Shown here piece after piece: positions 18,964 through 29,241 of a DNA stretch of 64,000 nucleotides; positions within the stretch are counted from its first letter, which is position 1; every line of letters begins with the position of its first letter. A program made the position numbers and the translations under genes. Source of the DNA: Closterium sp. NIES-65. Lineage: Eukaryota > Streptophyta > Zygnematophyceae > Desmidiales > Closteriaceae. Under the pieces are notes generated by a model. That model had not been told where the DNA came from. It did not search any database and was given only the letters and a program-made list of their open reading frames with translations. The stretch is taken from NCBI GenBank assembly GCA_948144175.1, contig CANXME010002070.1, positions 310,001 through 374,000 of the forward strand. Reading direction: 5' to 3'.

Positions 18964-21883
18964 GCCTGTCGAGGTCGCTGGTGACTCTGGTGCTGCTGAG
19001 GGTGCTGAGCCTGGGGGTGCTGATTCTGGGGGTGCTGAGCGTGTGGGTGCTACGCCTAGGGGTGCTGAGCCTGAGGGTACTATGACTGGGGATGCTGAGC
19101 CTGCGGGTGCTGAGTCTGGGGGTGCTGAGCGTGGGGGTGTTACGCCTAGGGGTGCTGAGCCTGGGGGTGCTACGCCTGGAGGTGCTGAGCCTGGGGGTGC
19201 GGAGCCTGAGGAAGCTGGGCCTGCTGGTGCTGTGCCTGGCGGTTCTCCGGGTGCTTCTTCTCGCCGGGAGCCACTCTCTCCACAGGAGCTGCGTGAGTGG
19301 TTTGCCCGGCGCTGGAGGCGAGCTGCTGGAGCTGGAGGTGCTGCGGGTACTGGAGGTTCTGTTGCTGCTGAGGGAGCTAGTGCCACGGGTCCCGGAGGTG
19401 CTCGTACTGGGAGTACTGGAGCTGCTGGACCTGCGGGTACTTCTGGAGCTGGAGCTGCTGCGGGTATTGGCGCGGAGGCTACTGCTATCGGTCCTGGAGG
19501 CGGTCCTGCTGGGGGTACTACTGGTGCTGCTGGGGGTACTGGAGTTGGAGCTGCTACTGGTGCTGGTGCTGCCACTGGGGGTGCTGGTGCTGTCCCTGCT
19601 GTGTCTGAAGTCGCCGCGCGGCCTCGGCCGTACTTCGTTCCGCTCCTTCAGCAGGTTCTTGGTCTCCCGTCTTCTACTGGTCCTCCTCCTCCCTTAGAGT
19701 GTCCACAGCCTGTCCCATCGCAGTTCCAGTTACAGCCGGCCTCCTCAATGCCTGCTCCGTCTCCCTACACTGGTCCTACTGGAGGTCTTGCTCAGCGTCG
19801 TGAGCCTGCGTCTCGCCCTGCGTCGCCTGTCCGTGCTGCTCGCACTAGTGGTCGCGGCTCGCGTCAGCGTCCTCCTCCTGTCCCTGGCACGCACCGGATG
19901 TCTCTACGTCCGTCCACTGCTCCTCTGCGTGCTCCTTTGCCTTCTCCCCCTGAGTCTTCTCTTCCTGCTCTTGCCGACCCGGAGTCGGACTCTCTTTGTG
20001 CTGCCAGTCCTACTGTCACGCGTCTCCTTGCTAGTGTCGTCACTGACCCTTCCTTTGCGTCCAATGCTGCGTCTGCCCTAGTTGCTCAGCTCGTCGACTT
20101 TGCTGCTCGCTGTCGCCTAGACTACGCCGCCAGTCTTGTTGCTGAGTCTGAGTCTGTCTGTCCTCCGTCCGTCGGGGGTGAGTGTGCCCTTGGAACGGAC
20201 GTCGTCGAGGACAGGGAGGAGGAGTTCCAGTGCTTGGCCGCTGCTTCACCTCATCTCGTGTCCGTACTGCTTACCCCTGAGGGAGACCCGGATGCACTTG
20301 ACATCCCGACTCCGCGCTCTTACGCGGAGGCGATAGAGGGTCCCTACTCCTCTCAGTGGCAGGCAGCTATGGACGCAGAGATGGCTTCCTGGAAGTCCAC
20401 AGGCACCTATGTTGACGCTGTTCCCCCTCCTGGGGCGAACATCGTCAGTGGCATGTGGATTTTCAGGGTGAAGCGACCGCCGGGTTCTCCGCCTGTCTTC
20501 AAGGCGCGTTACGTGGCTCGTGGCTTCAGTCAGCGGCAGGGAGTTGACTACTTTCAGACCTTCTCTCCCACCCCGAAGATGACCACTGTTCGGGTACTGC
20601 TGCACATAGCTGCTCACCGTGACTACGAGCTACACTCTCTTGATTTCAGCATTGCTTTCTTGCAGGGCAGCCTGCACGAGGAGATCTGGCTGCGTCGCCC
20701 ACCTGGTTTCACTGGGTCTTTTCCTCCTGGCACCCAGTGGAGCCTCCAGGGGCCAGTCTACGGTCTCCGCCAGGCACCGCGTGAGTGGCACGACACACTG
20801 AGGACTACACTTGCGGCTCTTGGGTTTGCTCCCTCTACTGCCGACCCGTCGCTGTTTCTGCGCACCGACACTTCTTTGCCGCCGTTCTACATCCTCGTGT
20901 ACGTCGACGACTTGGTCTTTGCCACTCCTGACACTGCTGGACTCGCCCACGTGAAGTCCGAGCTGCAGAAGAGACACACGTGCACTGGCCTGGGTGAACT
21001 ACGCAGCTACCTTGGCTTGCAGATCACTCGGGACAGAGCACTCCGCACCATTACCCTGACTCAGTCACACATGGTGCAGCAGGTCCTTCAGCGCTTCGGC
21101 TTCACGTACTCCTCGCCTCAGGCCACTCCTCTGCCTACGCGCCACTCGCTCTCAGCTCTGCCTTTGGATGAGTCCGTAGAGTCGAGTGGCCCGTACCCAG
21201 AGCTTATTGGCTGCCTCATGTACCTGATGACCTGCACACGACCTGACCTTGCATACCCTCTTAGCATTCTCGCACGCTATGTTGCTCCTGGGAGACACAG
21301 ACTGGAGCACATGGCTGCAGCGAAGAGGTTGTTGCGCTACTTGTGCAGTACGTCGGGCATGGGGCTTGTGCTTGGAGGGCAGAGTCCAGTGGTCCTTACT
21401 GGGCACGCAGGCGCTTCTTGGGCTGACGACCAGGCTACACAGCAATCGTCACAAGGCTACACCTTCAGCCTTGGTTCCGGCTCTGTTTCGTGGCACGCTA
21501 CTCGCTCGTCTTCTGTTCTCGGCTCCAGTTGTGAGGCTGAGATCTACGCCGGGGCCATGGCTGCACAGGAGCTTCGCTGGCTCACCTACCTGCTGACTGA
21601 CCTCAGAGAGCCGCCTCGTTCTCCTCCAGTGCTGTACGTAGACAACAAGGCCATGCTGGCCTTGTGTCGGGAGCAGCGATTGGAGCACAGAACGAAGCAC
21701 ATTGCTCTCCGCTACTTTCTTGTTCGTGAGCTGCAGCTGCGTGGTCAGCTGCGTCTTGCGTACGTGGCCTCTGAGGCCAACACTGCTGATGTTTTCACCA
21801 AGGCGCTTGCGCCTTGTGACCATCAGCGCTTCTGTACTCAGCTGGGCCTTGTACCTACCTTGCCTCACTTGCTCACCTCTTGA
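18890..21883 (+). pseudogene. E1 integrase C-term, linker, reverse transcriptase and RNase H
   Basis: A long Ala/Gly/Glu-rich linker with AEPGGA-like repeats (18960-19640), then RT: YAEAIEGPYSSQW, FRVKRPPG, KARYVARGFSQ, FSPTPKMTTVRVLL, YGLRQAPREW and catalytic YVDD. RNase H follows (LGSSCEAEIYAG, LYVDNKAM, RTKHIALRYF). The first RNase H aspartate is replaced: GHAGASW here against GHADASW in E2, so RNase H is probably dead. Codons from 18527 to about 18890 in this frame are not real coding. The frame ends 211 bp before the 3' LTR. Confidence 0.85.
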
Positions 21884-22094
21884 CCTTGCTTGTACTGTTA
21901 CATATATATATACCTGCTCTTGCTTGTCTAGCCTTTTTATATATATGTACTCCTGCATGTGAACTGGCCTTGTGGCCTTGAACTTGTGCTCGGAATGTGT
22001 GGTGACTTTGTGATCCACCCTGAGCTTGCTTTGCTTTGCTTTGCTTGACTGGTCTTGTGACCCCTTGTTCTCCCCCACTTTGCCTATAGGGGTG

Positions 22095-22226
22095 TGTCAG
22101 AACATTATAGCTCATGCATATTGTGTAGGCTATAGTGGGGTAGCCCACAAGGGGTACAACCCAATTAGGGTGAGTGCTTGTACCCAATTCATTCATAGTT
22201 CATTCATTCTCGTTTCAATTCTCACA
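22095..22226 (+). repeat. E1 3' LTR
   Basis: 132 bp, two differences from the 5' LTR. Preceded by a short purine run (TATAGGGGTG) as polypurine tract. Confidence 0.9.
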
Positions 22227-22231
22227 TCCTC

Positions 22232-22773
22232 CTGACTTCGAGCTCCCTCCCCCTACTCCGGAATCGCCGCCGAGCATTTCCGCAAATAGATATTTCGCCC
22301 TCTCACCGTACAACGGCGACCTTGATCGCATCGTCACGCCCAAGATCGCCAACCTCGCCCGCCAGCGCTACGAGGATCTGGACACATGGTACCTCGACAG
22401 TTGCTGCGGACAACACATGGTGGGATCGCCAAAGTTCATCAGCAACTCTCGACGCATGCGACGACCCTGCGAAATCACCGCCGCCAACAACGGAGAAATG
22501 AAGGCATATGAGATTGGCGAAATCTACCTCGAGGTCGATGACACATTCACATCGGGGACGTTCTCGTCGCCCCTGACCTACAATACAACTTACTCTCATC
22601 AGCTCAACTCATGCGGTGCGGAATCGACATTCGCAGCAATCGCAAGGAAAAGACCTTCGAGCTCTTCCACAACGAAACTTACATCGGAAAGGCGATCGAT
22701 GATGATGGAGTCTTCGTGCTGCAATTTTCGGCTTAGGGCACCACCGGCGACTCCCACCGCACACTGCTACTGA
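22232..22773 (+). pseudogene. C1 protease
   Basis: Continues the C1 gag frame after E1. TWYLDSCCGQHMVGS is the retropepsin active-site region; the usual D-S/T-G is D-S-C. The frame shifts around 22600, shortly after the TFTSGTFSS stretch, so the product would be broken. Confidence 0.7.
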
Positions 22774-22817
22774 AAACAACTCCCACGGAGCCACCAACAT
22801 GGTCACATCCCGACGAG

Positions 22818-24635
22818 ATGGACCTCGAGCGACCAGCCTCCGACGGCCTTCTACGCTTGCGCACTGTCCCGACTGCCTCGACCTCCAACCCTGCAGAAAC
22901 CGGACCTGCCACAATGGAAGAAGACAGCGGCACGTCAGGATCTGCAACCCAACCAACCGAGGAAAACAAGACAGCGGAGACACACTGGCCGGGCTGGAAC
23001 ACTTCCGAGCTCGCGCTCGGACCCTGGGGAGAAGTACTAACTCCAGAAGAAGCAGCCGCAAGTGGGAGGGGCGCAATTCCAGTGGAGGAAGTTGGCGCAA
23101 CAGCAGGAGAAGCAGTTGGAGAAGCAGAGACCGCTGAAGACACATGGGGCGCCAGAGGAGGATGGGACACCACGGCCGAAGCAGAACAAGGGCACGCGGA
23201 AGCAGCTGGTTTCCCTCTTGCGGAAGTTGTCGTCGTCAACCCATACTGGGCAACTCGCGGCACCTGCTGGGGAGGTCCACCTCTCCCAGATCAATACGCC
23301 CCTGACACACCCGAGCAAATGGAAATAGAGTCAGAAGAAGAAGAAGCCTACGAATTTATGGGAGAACCAACAGAGTTACCCAAACCTACCGAGGAGCCGG
23401 AGCCGCCAGTACAAGGACCACAAGAAATTGAGGTCATCGGCGCTGAATACAGTTACTTCCGAATCCCCGTGAAGGGACTCCCAGTTCGGGAATGGCCCAA
23501 CCAATGCCTGCTCGTTACCGGAGACCAAGTCGAAGCTGGCGACACCGACGACATTATTGGTATTCCCCGCGTGCTTCTGGAGCGAAAAGCAATTCGCGCG
23601 CTCGCCGCTGACACCGACTCCGCCACCGACGCAGGACCTGAAGGGGAGGCAAACGACGAAGCAACGCGACAAAAATATTACCAAAAGACAGTCGGTTACC
23701 GTGCGGACCCAGAAACATGGCACCAACGGCTCGGCCATCCCTCCCACGCCACGCTAAAAAACTCCCTCAAGGCTGGAGTCTTCGACAACGACGCGCTCCT
23801 CCTTCCTCGAAACGGTTCCCTCACCGCGGACTCACCTAACCCGCCATGCATCGTCTGCCCAACCGCGTCGCTCAATCACCAGCCGTTCCCCGATTTGCCG
23901 CCAGGGTATGAACGCTACAAGCCGCTGGACAAAGTTTACAGTGACTTCATGGTGCTCAGCCAGGAGGGGCTCGACGGGGAGCAGTACACACTTACCTTCA
24001 TCGACGCATCTACTCGCTACGTCTGGGCCATCAACACCGACAGCAGGTCTCTGGCCTTCGAGTGCTTCATTGCGTGGATGAAGCGGGCTGAGCGACAGTC
24101 CGGTCTCAAACTCAAAACCTGGCGGACGGATGGAGCCCTCGAGTTCTTCTCAGACGAGTTCAAGGAGCTCCTCAAGCAGAAGGGGATTGAGCACCTGGTG
24201 TCCCTGCCCTACGCTCACCAACAGCAAGGAGTAGCAGAACGGACAAACAGAAGCCTCGCCACGCGGATGAGGGCTCTGATGAAGCAGTCGGCCATCCCAA
24301 CAAAATATTGGCCGTTTGCAATGAATCACGCTGTTCGGCTGCACAACTTGCTGTCCTCGCGAAGCCTCGAGAACAACAACTCTCCCTACAGGGCATGGAC
24401 GGGCAGAAAAGTAGATACACGCCCTCTTCGGGTGTTTGGCTGCATGGTACAGTACAGACCCCACACTACGAGAACCGGAAAATTTGCTGACCGGGCACGA
24501 TGGGGCATTCACATCGGGATCGAGAAGGAATTCAAGGCATGGATCGTGCTGGACTACACGACATACGAGGTGACGAAATCACGTGACTGCATCTTCTACG
24601 AGAAGCTGACTCTGCCCCTTTTTAAGGAGCACTAG
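22818..24635 (+). pseudogene. C1 integrase
   Basis: After an acidic, Glu/Pro-rich N-terminal linker, integrase shows the zinc-binding pair WHQRLGHPS and CIVC, and DDE core residues in YSDFMV, RTDGALEFF and GVAERTNRS. MVQYRPHTTRTGKF and FYEKLTL mark the C-terminal part. An in-frame TAG at 24633-24635 stops it; the frame continues into the RT linker (24636-25132). Confidence 0.85.
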
Positions 24636-25132
24636 GAAGCCGACAAACTTCCTGAGAGGCTCTTCGAGGGCCACCGCAACTTCGCCACGTCACACGACGA
24701 AGCTGACCTGGCCGAGGATACAGACGCACCTGATGTCACCCCAATGGACTCCGCTCCGAGCATCCCCCTCACAAGCCATTTCGGGACTCCGATATTCGTA
24801 CCTCTACACCAACCTGATCCTAACGATACAACTCGCGCGGCTCATGACTACAACAGTGAGGCGTGCCGATCACCTGATGCCGAGTTACCACAACCCAACA
24901 TGTCGCAGGATACCCTCCGCCTCGGCAACGACAGCGATGACGACGTGGTCGAAGCTACCAGCTTCCACGACTATGACCGACTTCACTACGAAAAGACTGA
25001 CGAAACCGGTCTCCGCGTTCTCGGCCTCGCCGTCGCTGTTCGCCACACCTCGCCCAAGGAACCAACCACAGTCCGCCAAGCCCTGTCTAGCCCCGACAGT
25101 GAAAAATGTAGAGCAGCCATGGCCGCCGAAAT
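24636..25132 (+). pseudogene. C1 integrase-RT linker and RT N-terminus
   Basis: Same frame as the integrase; acidic linker with DDDVVEATSF, then the RT lead-in LAVAVRHTSPKEPTTVRQAL. Interrupted by E2 after GAAAT (25128-25132). Confidence 0.7.
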
Positions 25133-25263
25133 TGTCAGAACATATAGCTTACTTGTTTGTGTAGGCTATAGTGGGGTATCCCATAGGGGGTACAACACAT
25201 TAGGGTTTCCTATTTGTATTCACTTCACTTCATAGTCATTCATTCTCGTTCTTTGTTTCCACA
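25133..25263 (+). repeat. E2 5' LTR
   Basis: 131 bp, TGTCAG to TCCACA, identical to the 3' copy and clearly related to the E1 LTR (TGTAGGCTATAGTGGGGTA shared). Confidence 0.92.
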
Positions 25264-26178
25264 TGGTATCAGAGCAGGTTCCCTCCTAGGGACTGCTTCT
25301 AGGGCCCACCGAACCGCGCCCCGAGGCGCGTTTTTTTTTTAGCGACCCGTCGTGTCGCCCCTAGCGGCCCGTTGCGCCGCCCTTCCCCTAGCGGCTCCGC
25401 CGCCCTTCCCTAGCGGCCCCGCCGCCCTTCGATCGCGGCCCCGCCGCCCTCTGCTACGCGGCCCCACCGCCGCCCTTCGATCGCGGCCCCGCCGCCCTCG
25501 GCTACGCGGCCCCGCCGCCCTCTGCCACGCGGCCCCGCCGCCCTCTGATACGCGGCCCCGCCGCCCTTCGATTGCGGCCCCGCCGCCCTCTACTACGCGG
25601 CCCCGCCGCCCTCTGCTACGCGGCCCCGCCGCCCTCTACTACGCGGCCCCGCCGCCCTCTGCTACGCGGCCCCGCCGCCCTCTGCTACGCGGCCCCGCCG
25701 CCCTTCGATCGCGGCCCCGCCGCCCTCTGCTACGCGGCCCCGCCGCCCTCTGCTACGCGGCCCCGCCGCCCTCTGCTACGCGGCCCCGCCGCCCTCTTCG
25801 GTCGTGGCCCCGCCGCCCTCTGCTACGCGGCCCCGCCGCCCTCTGCTACGCGGCCCCGCCGAGCCGCCCAGCATCAGCCGAGCCGCCCAGCAGCAGCCGA
25901 GCCGCCGCCGAGCCGCCGCCGCCTGAGCCGCCGCCCGGGCCACCTGAGCCGCCGCCCGAGCCGCCGCTGAGCTGCGGCCGAGCCGCCGCCCGAGCAGCCC
26001 GAGCCGCCCGTGCCGCCCGAGCCGCCCGAGCCGCCCGAGCCGCCCGAGCCGCCCGAGCCGCCAGAGCCGCCCGAGCCGCCCGAGCCGCCTGAGGAGCCGT
26101 GCTGCTGTTCCTGAGCTGTGTTCCTCTGCTGCTGACCTACCCGACTCTCCCAGCCCGGTGAGACTTTCAGCTGCTGCC
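25264..26178 (+). repeat. E2 leader with GC-rich minisatellites
   Basis: 25400-25860 is built of ~23-bp units containing GCGGCCCCGCCGCCCTCTGC; 25870-26100 is built of CCGAGCCGCC units. No coding signal other than composition-driven open frames. Confidence 0.75.
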
Positions 26179-28908
26179 ATGGCCACCCCCAATGTTCTTA
26201 CTTTTGACGCTGAGGGGAGGGCCATTGACTTTGCCGTCTGGATTGAAGACCTGCAGCTGTACTTACTGTGTGATGCGATAGATGAGGTCTCTCTCTTTGA
26301 CTTTGTCTCTGGCGCTGTCCCTGCCCCACCTGCTGATGCTGACTCTGCCGTTCGCTCCAAGTGGGCGACCCGCGATGCTGCTGCACGTCTTGCTGTGCGT
26401 CGCCACCTCCCTTCCTCTGAGCGTGCCCACTTTAGTCAGTGCAAGACCGCTCAGGCCTTGTACGACGCTGTAGTTGCACGCTACTCCTCCCCTTCCTCCG
26501 CTACCCTTAGCCGCCTCATGCTACCGTTTCTCTTCCCTGACCTCGCTTCCTTTCCCACTGTCGCTGACCTCGTTACCCACCTCCGTGCTAGTGACACCCG
26601 CTACCGCGCTGCCCTTCCTGCTGAGTTCCGCGCTGCGAACCCTCCTCCCATGTACATCACTCTCTACTTTCTCGTCACCCGTCTCCCTGAGTCCCTTCGT
26701 GTCGTTAGGGACCAGTTTCTCTCTGTCTGTCCCACCACTCTCACTGTCGACCTCCTTGAGGAGTCCCTGCTAGCGGCTGAGAAGAGTATTGTCGCTGTAG
26801 GGGCCTCTCGGGGTGACCCTCGCACCCCCATCTTTGAGGGGTGTGGTCCTTCCCCCCTGCTGCCCTCTGTCGCCTCTGCCGCTGCGGCCGACCTCACTGG
26901 TTTTGAGTCGGTCGGCGCGGCGTCTGCCCCCAGCGGCAGACGCCGCTCTGGCAAGGGCAAGGGGGGCAAGGGAGCGGGTGGAGCTAGAGGGGGCGGTGGA
27001 GGAGGCGGTGGGGGTGGCGGGGGGAGTGGGGGTGGCGGTGGGGGTGGTGGCGGGAGTGGAGGTACTGGTGGCGGCGGTGGAGGCGGAGGTGGCGGCGGAG
27101 GTGGTAGCGGAGGAGGCGGTGGGAGCGGTGGGAGCGACGGTCCTGGTGGGGGAGGTGGAGGTGGAGACGGGGGTGGCGGTGGAGGCGGGGGTGGCGGTGG
27201 AGGCGGGGGTCGGAGTGGCTCGTCCCAGCGGAGCAGCTCTGGGGGTGGTCAGCGCCAGCAGCAGCAGCAGCAGCAGCAGCCGCAGCAGCAGCCGCAGCAG
27301 CAGCAGCGCTCTCGCACCGTCCCCGGCCCTCAGCAGCTCCGTGAGTGGTACTTGCAGCGTCAGCGCGGTGGTGCGCTTGGTCCCTGCCCCTACGTTCTTC
27401 GCACTGGTGACCGTGCAGGGGAGAGGTGTGGAGGCGCCCACACAGCCCGCCGCTACTTTGGCCGCCTGACCGACGCCTGGCGTCAGCAGTTTCCGGAGGC
27501 AGCTGAGATCCCCCGCTGGGGAGAGCTGTCTAGGGCTGGTGTAGCTATTTATGATCTTGATTTTGATGATATTCTCTCTGCTATGTATGCTGCGATTGGT
27601 AGTGATGAGGATGACTGTTACCGGTGTTTCCCGCCCGACCCGGGCATTGGTACTGCCGCGTCAGGTACTAGTGAGGCTGCTGCTCTAGGTGCCAGTGCGT
27701 CTGTGCTCTCAGGTGCTGGTGAGTCTGCCCTCTCAGGTACTGTGTCGGCTTTGGCCTCTCACACCTTCACCCTTGACTCTGGAGCGTCTCGCTCCTTCTT
27801 TAGGGACCGCACCACTCTCACGCCGCTGAGTCGGCCGGTTGCGGTGTCCCTGGCTGACCCCACTGCAGACCCGTCGCTGTTTCTGCGCACCGGCACCTCT
27901 CTGCCGCCGTTCTACATCCTCGTGTACGTCGACGACTTGGTCTTTGCCACAGCTGACACTGCTGGACTCGCCTACGTGAAGTCCGAACTGCTGAAGAGAC
28001 ACACGTGCACTGACCTGGGTGAACTGCGCAGCTACCTTGGCTTGCAGATCACCCGGGACAGAGCACGCCGCACCATTACCCTGACTCAGTCACACATGGT
28101 GCAGCAGGTCCTTCAGCGCTTCGGCTTCACGTACTCCTCGCCTCAGGCCACTCCTCTGCCTACTCGCCACTCGCTCTCAGCTCTGCCTTCGGATGAGTCC
28201 GTAGAGTCGAGTGGCCCGTTTGCAGAGCTTGTTGGCTGCCTCATGTACCTGATGACCTGCACACGACCTGACCTCGCATACCCTCTTAGCATTCTCGCAC
28301 GCTTTGTTGCTCCTGGGAGACACCGACCAGAGCACATGGCTGCAGCGAAGAGGGTGTTGCGCTACTTGTGCAGTACGTCGGGCATGGGGCTAGTGCTTGG
28401 AGGGCGCAGTCCAGTGGTCCTCACTGGGCACGCAGACGCTTCTTGGGCTGACGACCAGGCTACGCAGCGGTCGTCACAGGGTTACACCTTCAGCCTTGGT
28501 TCCGGCTCTGTCTCGTGGCGGGCTACCCGCTCGTCTTCTGTTCTCGGCTCCAGTTGTGAGGCTGAGATCTACGCTGGGGCTATGGCTGCACAGGAGTTAC
28601 GCTGGCTCACCTACCTGCTGACCGACCTTGGAGAGCAGCCTCGTTCTCCTCCAGTCCTGTACGTAGACAACAAGGCCATGCTGGCCTTGTGTCGAGAGCA
28701 GCGACTGGAGCACAGAACGAAGCACATTGCTCTTCGCTACTTTCTTGCTCGTGAGCTACAGCAGTGTGGACAGCTGCGACTTGCGTACGTGGCCTCTGAG
28801 GCCAACACTGCTGATGTCTTCACCAAGGCACTTGCGCCTTGTGATCATCAGCGTTGCTGCACGCAGTTGGGTCTTGTGCCTGTCTTGCCTCACTTGCTCT
28901 CCTCTTGA
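26179..28908 (+). CDS. E2 Gag fused in frame to C-terminal RT and RNase H
   Basis: 909 residues from MATPNVLTFDAEG (the extra upstream Met at 26158 is not needed; E1 starts at the equivalent Met). Gag is complete, with a Gly-rich linker and a Gln-rich run (about 27250-27310). The zinc-like box has lost its last Cys (ARRYFG where E1 has QRCFG). Protease begins LDSGASRSFF but jumps after SLADP straight to TADPSLFLRT, in the RT palm, keeping YVDD and all of RNase H (GHADASW, CEAEIYAG, YVDNKAM). The junction shares GACCC. The frame is open to the end, which is striking for a deletion derivative. Confidence 0.88.
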   Translation: MATPNVLTFDAEGRAIDFAVWIEDLQLYLLCDAIDEVSLFDFVSGAVPAPPADADSAVRSKWATRDAAARLAVRRHLPSSERAHFSQCKTAQALYDAVVARYSSPSSATLSRLMLPFLFPDLASFPTVADLVTHLRASDTRYRAALPAEFRAANPPPMYITLYFLVTRLPESLRVVRDQFLSVCPTTLTVDLLEESLLAAEKSIVAVGASRGDPRTPIFEGCGPSPLLPSVASAAAADLTGFESVGAASAPSGRRRSGKGKGGKGAGGARGGGGGGGGGGGGSGGGGGGGGGSGGTGGGGGGGGGGGGGSGGGGGSGGSDGPGGGGGGGDGGGGGGGGGGGGGGRSGSSQRSSSGGGQRQQQQQQQQPQQQPQQQQRSRTVPGPQQLREWYLQRQRGGALGPCPYVLRTGDRAGERCGGAHTARRYFGRLTDAWRQQFPEAAEIPRWGELSRAGVAIYDLDFDDILSAMYAAIGSDEDDCYRCFPPDPGIGTAASGTSEAAALGASASVLSGAGESALSGTVSALASHTFTLDSGASRSFFRDRTTLTPLSRPVAVSLADPTADPSLFLRTGTSLPPFYILVYVDDLVFATADTAGLAYVKSELLKRHTCTDLGELRSYLGLQITRDRARRTITLTQSHMVQQVLQRFGFTYSSPQATPLPTRHSLSALPSDESVESSGPFAELVGCLMYLMTCTRPDLAYPLSILARFVAPGRHRPEHMAAAKRVLRYLCSTSGMGLVLGGRSPVVLTGHADASWADDQATQRSSQGYTFSLGSGSVSWRATRSSSVLGSSCEAEIYAGAMAAQELRWLTYLLTDLGEQPRSPPVLYVDNKAMLALCREQRLEHRTKHIALRYFLARELQQCGQLRLAYVASEANTADVFTKALAPCDHQRCCTQLGLVPVLPHLLSS

Positions 28909-29105
28909 CCTTGCTTGTACCTTCGCATATATATACTCTTGCTCTTGTATATCTCTATATATGATCTTGCATGTGAACTGGCCTTGTGGCCTTTGAACTT
29001 GTGCTCGGAATGCGTGGTGACTTTGTGATCCACCCTGAGCTTTGCTTTGCTTTGCTTGACTGGTCTTGTGACCCCTTGTTCTCCCCCACTTTGCCTATGG
29101 GGGTG

Positions 29106-29236
29106 TGTCAGAACATATAGCTTACTTGTTTGTGTAGGCTATAGTGGGGTATCCCATAGGGGGTACAACACATTAGGGTTTCCTATTTGTATTCACTTCA
29201 CTTCATAGTCATTCATTCTCGTTCTTTGTTTCCACA
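29106..29236 (+). repeat. E2 3' LTR
   Basis: 131 bp, identical to the 5' LTR; followed directly by target copy GAAAT. Confidence 0.92.
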
Positions 29237-29241
29237 GAAAT

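Larger units (their letters stand above)
14251..22226 (+). mobile_element. Copia element E1 (short-LTR family) nested in C1 gag
   Basis: 132-bp LTRs at 14251-14382 and 22095-22226 differ at 2 positions. The 5-bp target duplication TCCTC lies at 14246-14250 and 22227-22231. A PBS-like TGGTATCGAGCAGG follows the 5' LTR (one mismatch to the usual TGGTATCAGAGC). Internal order: GC-rich leader, gag-protease, duplicated protease, integrase, RT-RNase H. Copia of a lineage distinct from C1, C3 and C4 (short LTR, Gly-rich Gag, normal DSGA protease). Frameshifts, a stop and a lost RNase H aspartate indicate inactivity. Confidence 0.92.
25133..29236 (+). mobile_element. Copia element E2 (short-LTR family), internally deleted, nested in C1 RT
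   Basis: 131-bp LTRs at 25133-25263 and 29106-29236 are identical by eye. Target duplication GAAAT at 25128-25132 and 29237-29241; removing the element restores the C1 frame. PBS TGGTATCAGAGCAGG at 25264. About 3.3 kb (rest of protease, integrase, first half of RT) is missing relative to E1. Identical LTRs mean it inserted recently, so the deletion most likely preceded insertion and E2 moved as a non-autonomous element. Confidence 0.92.
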
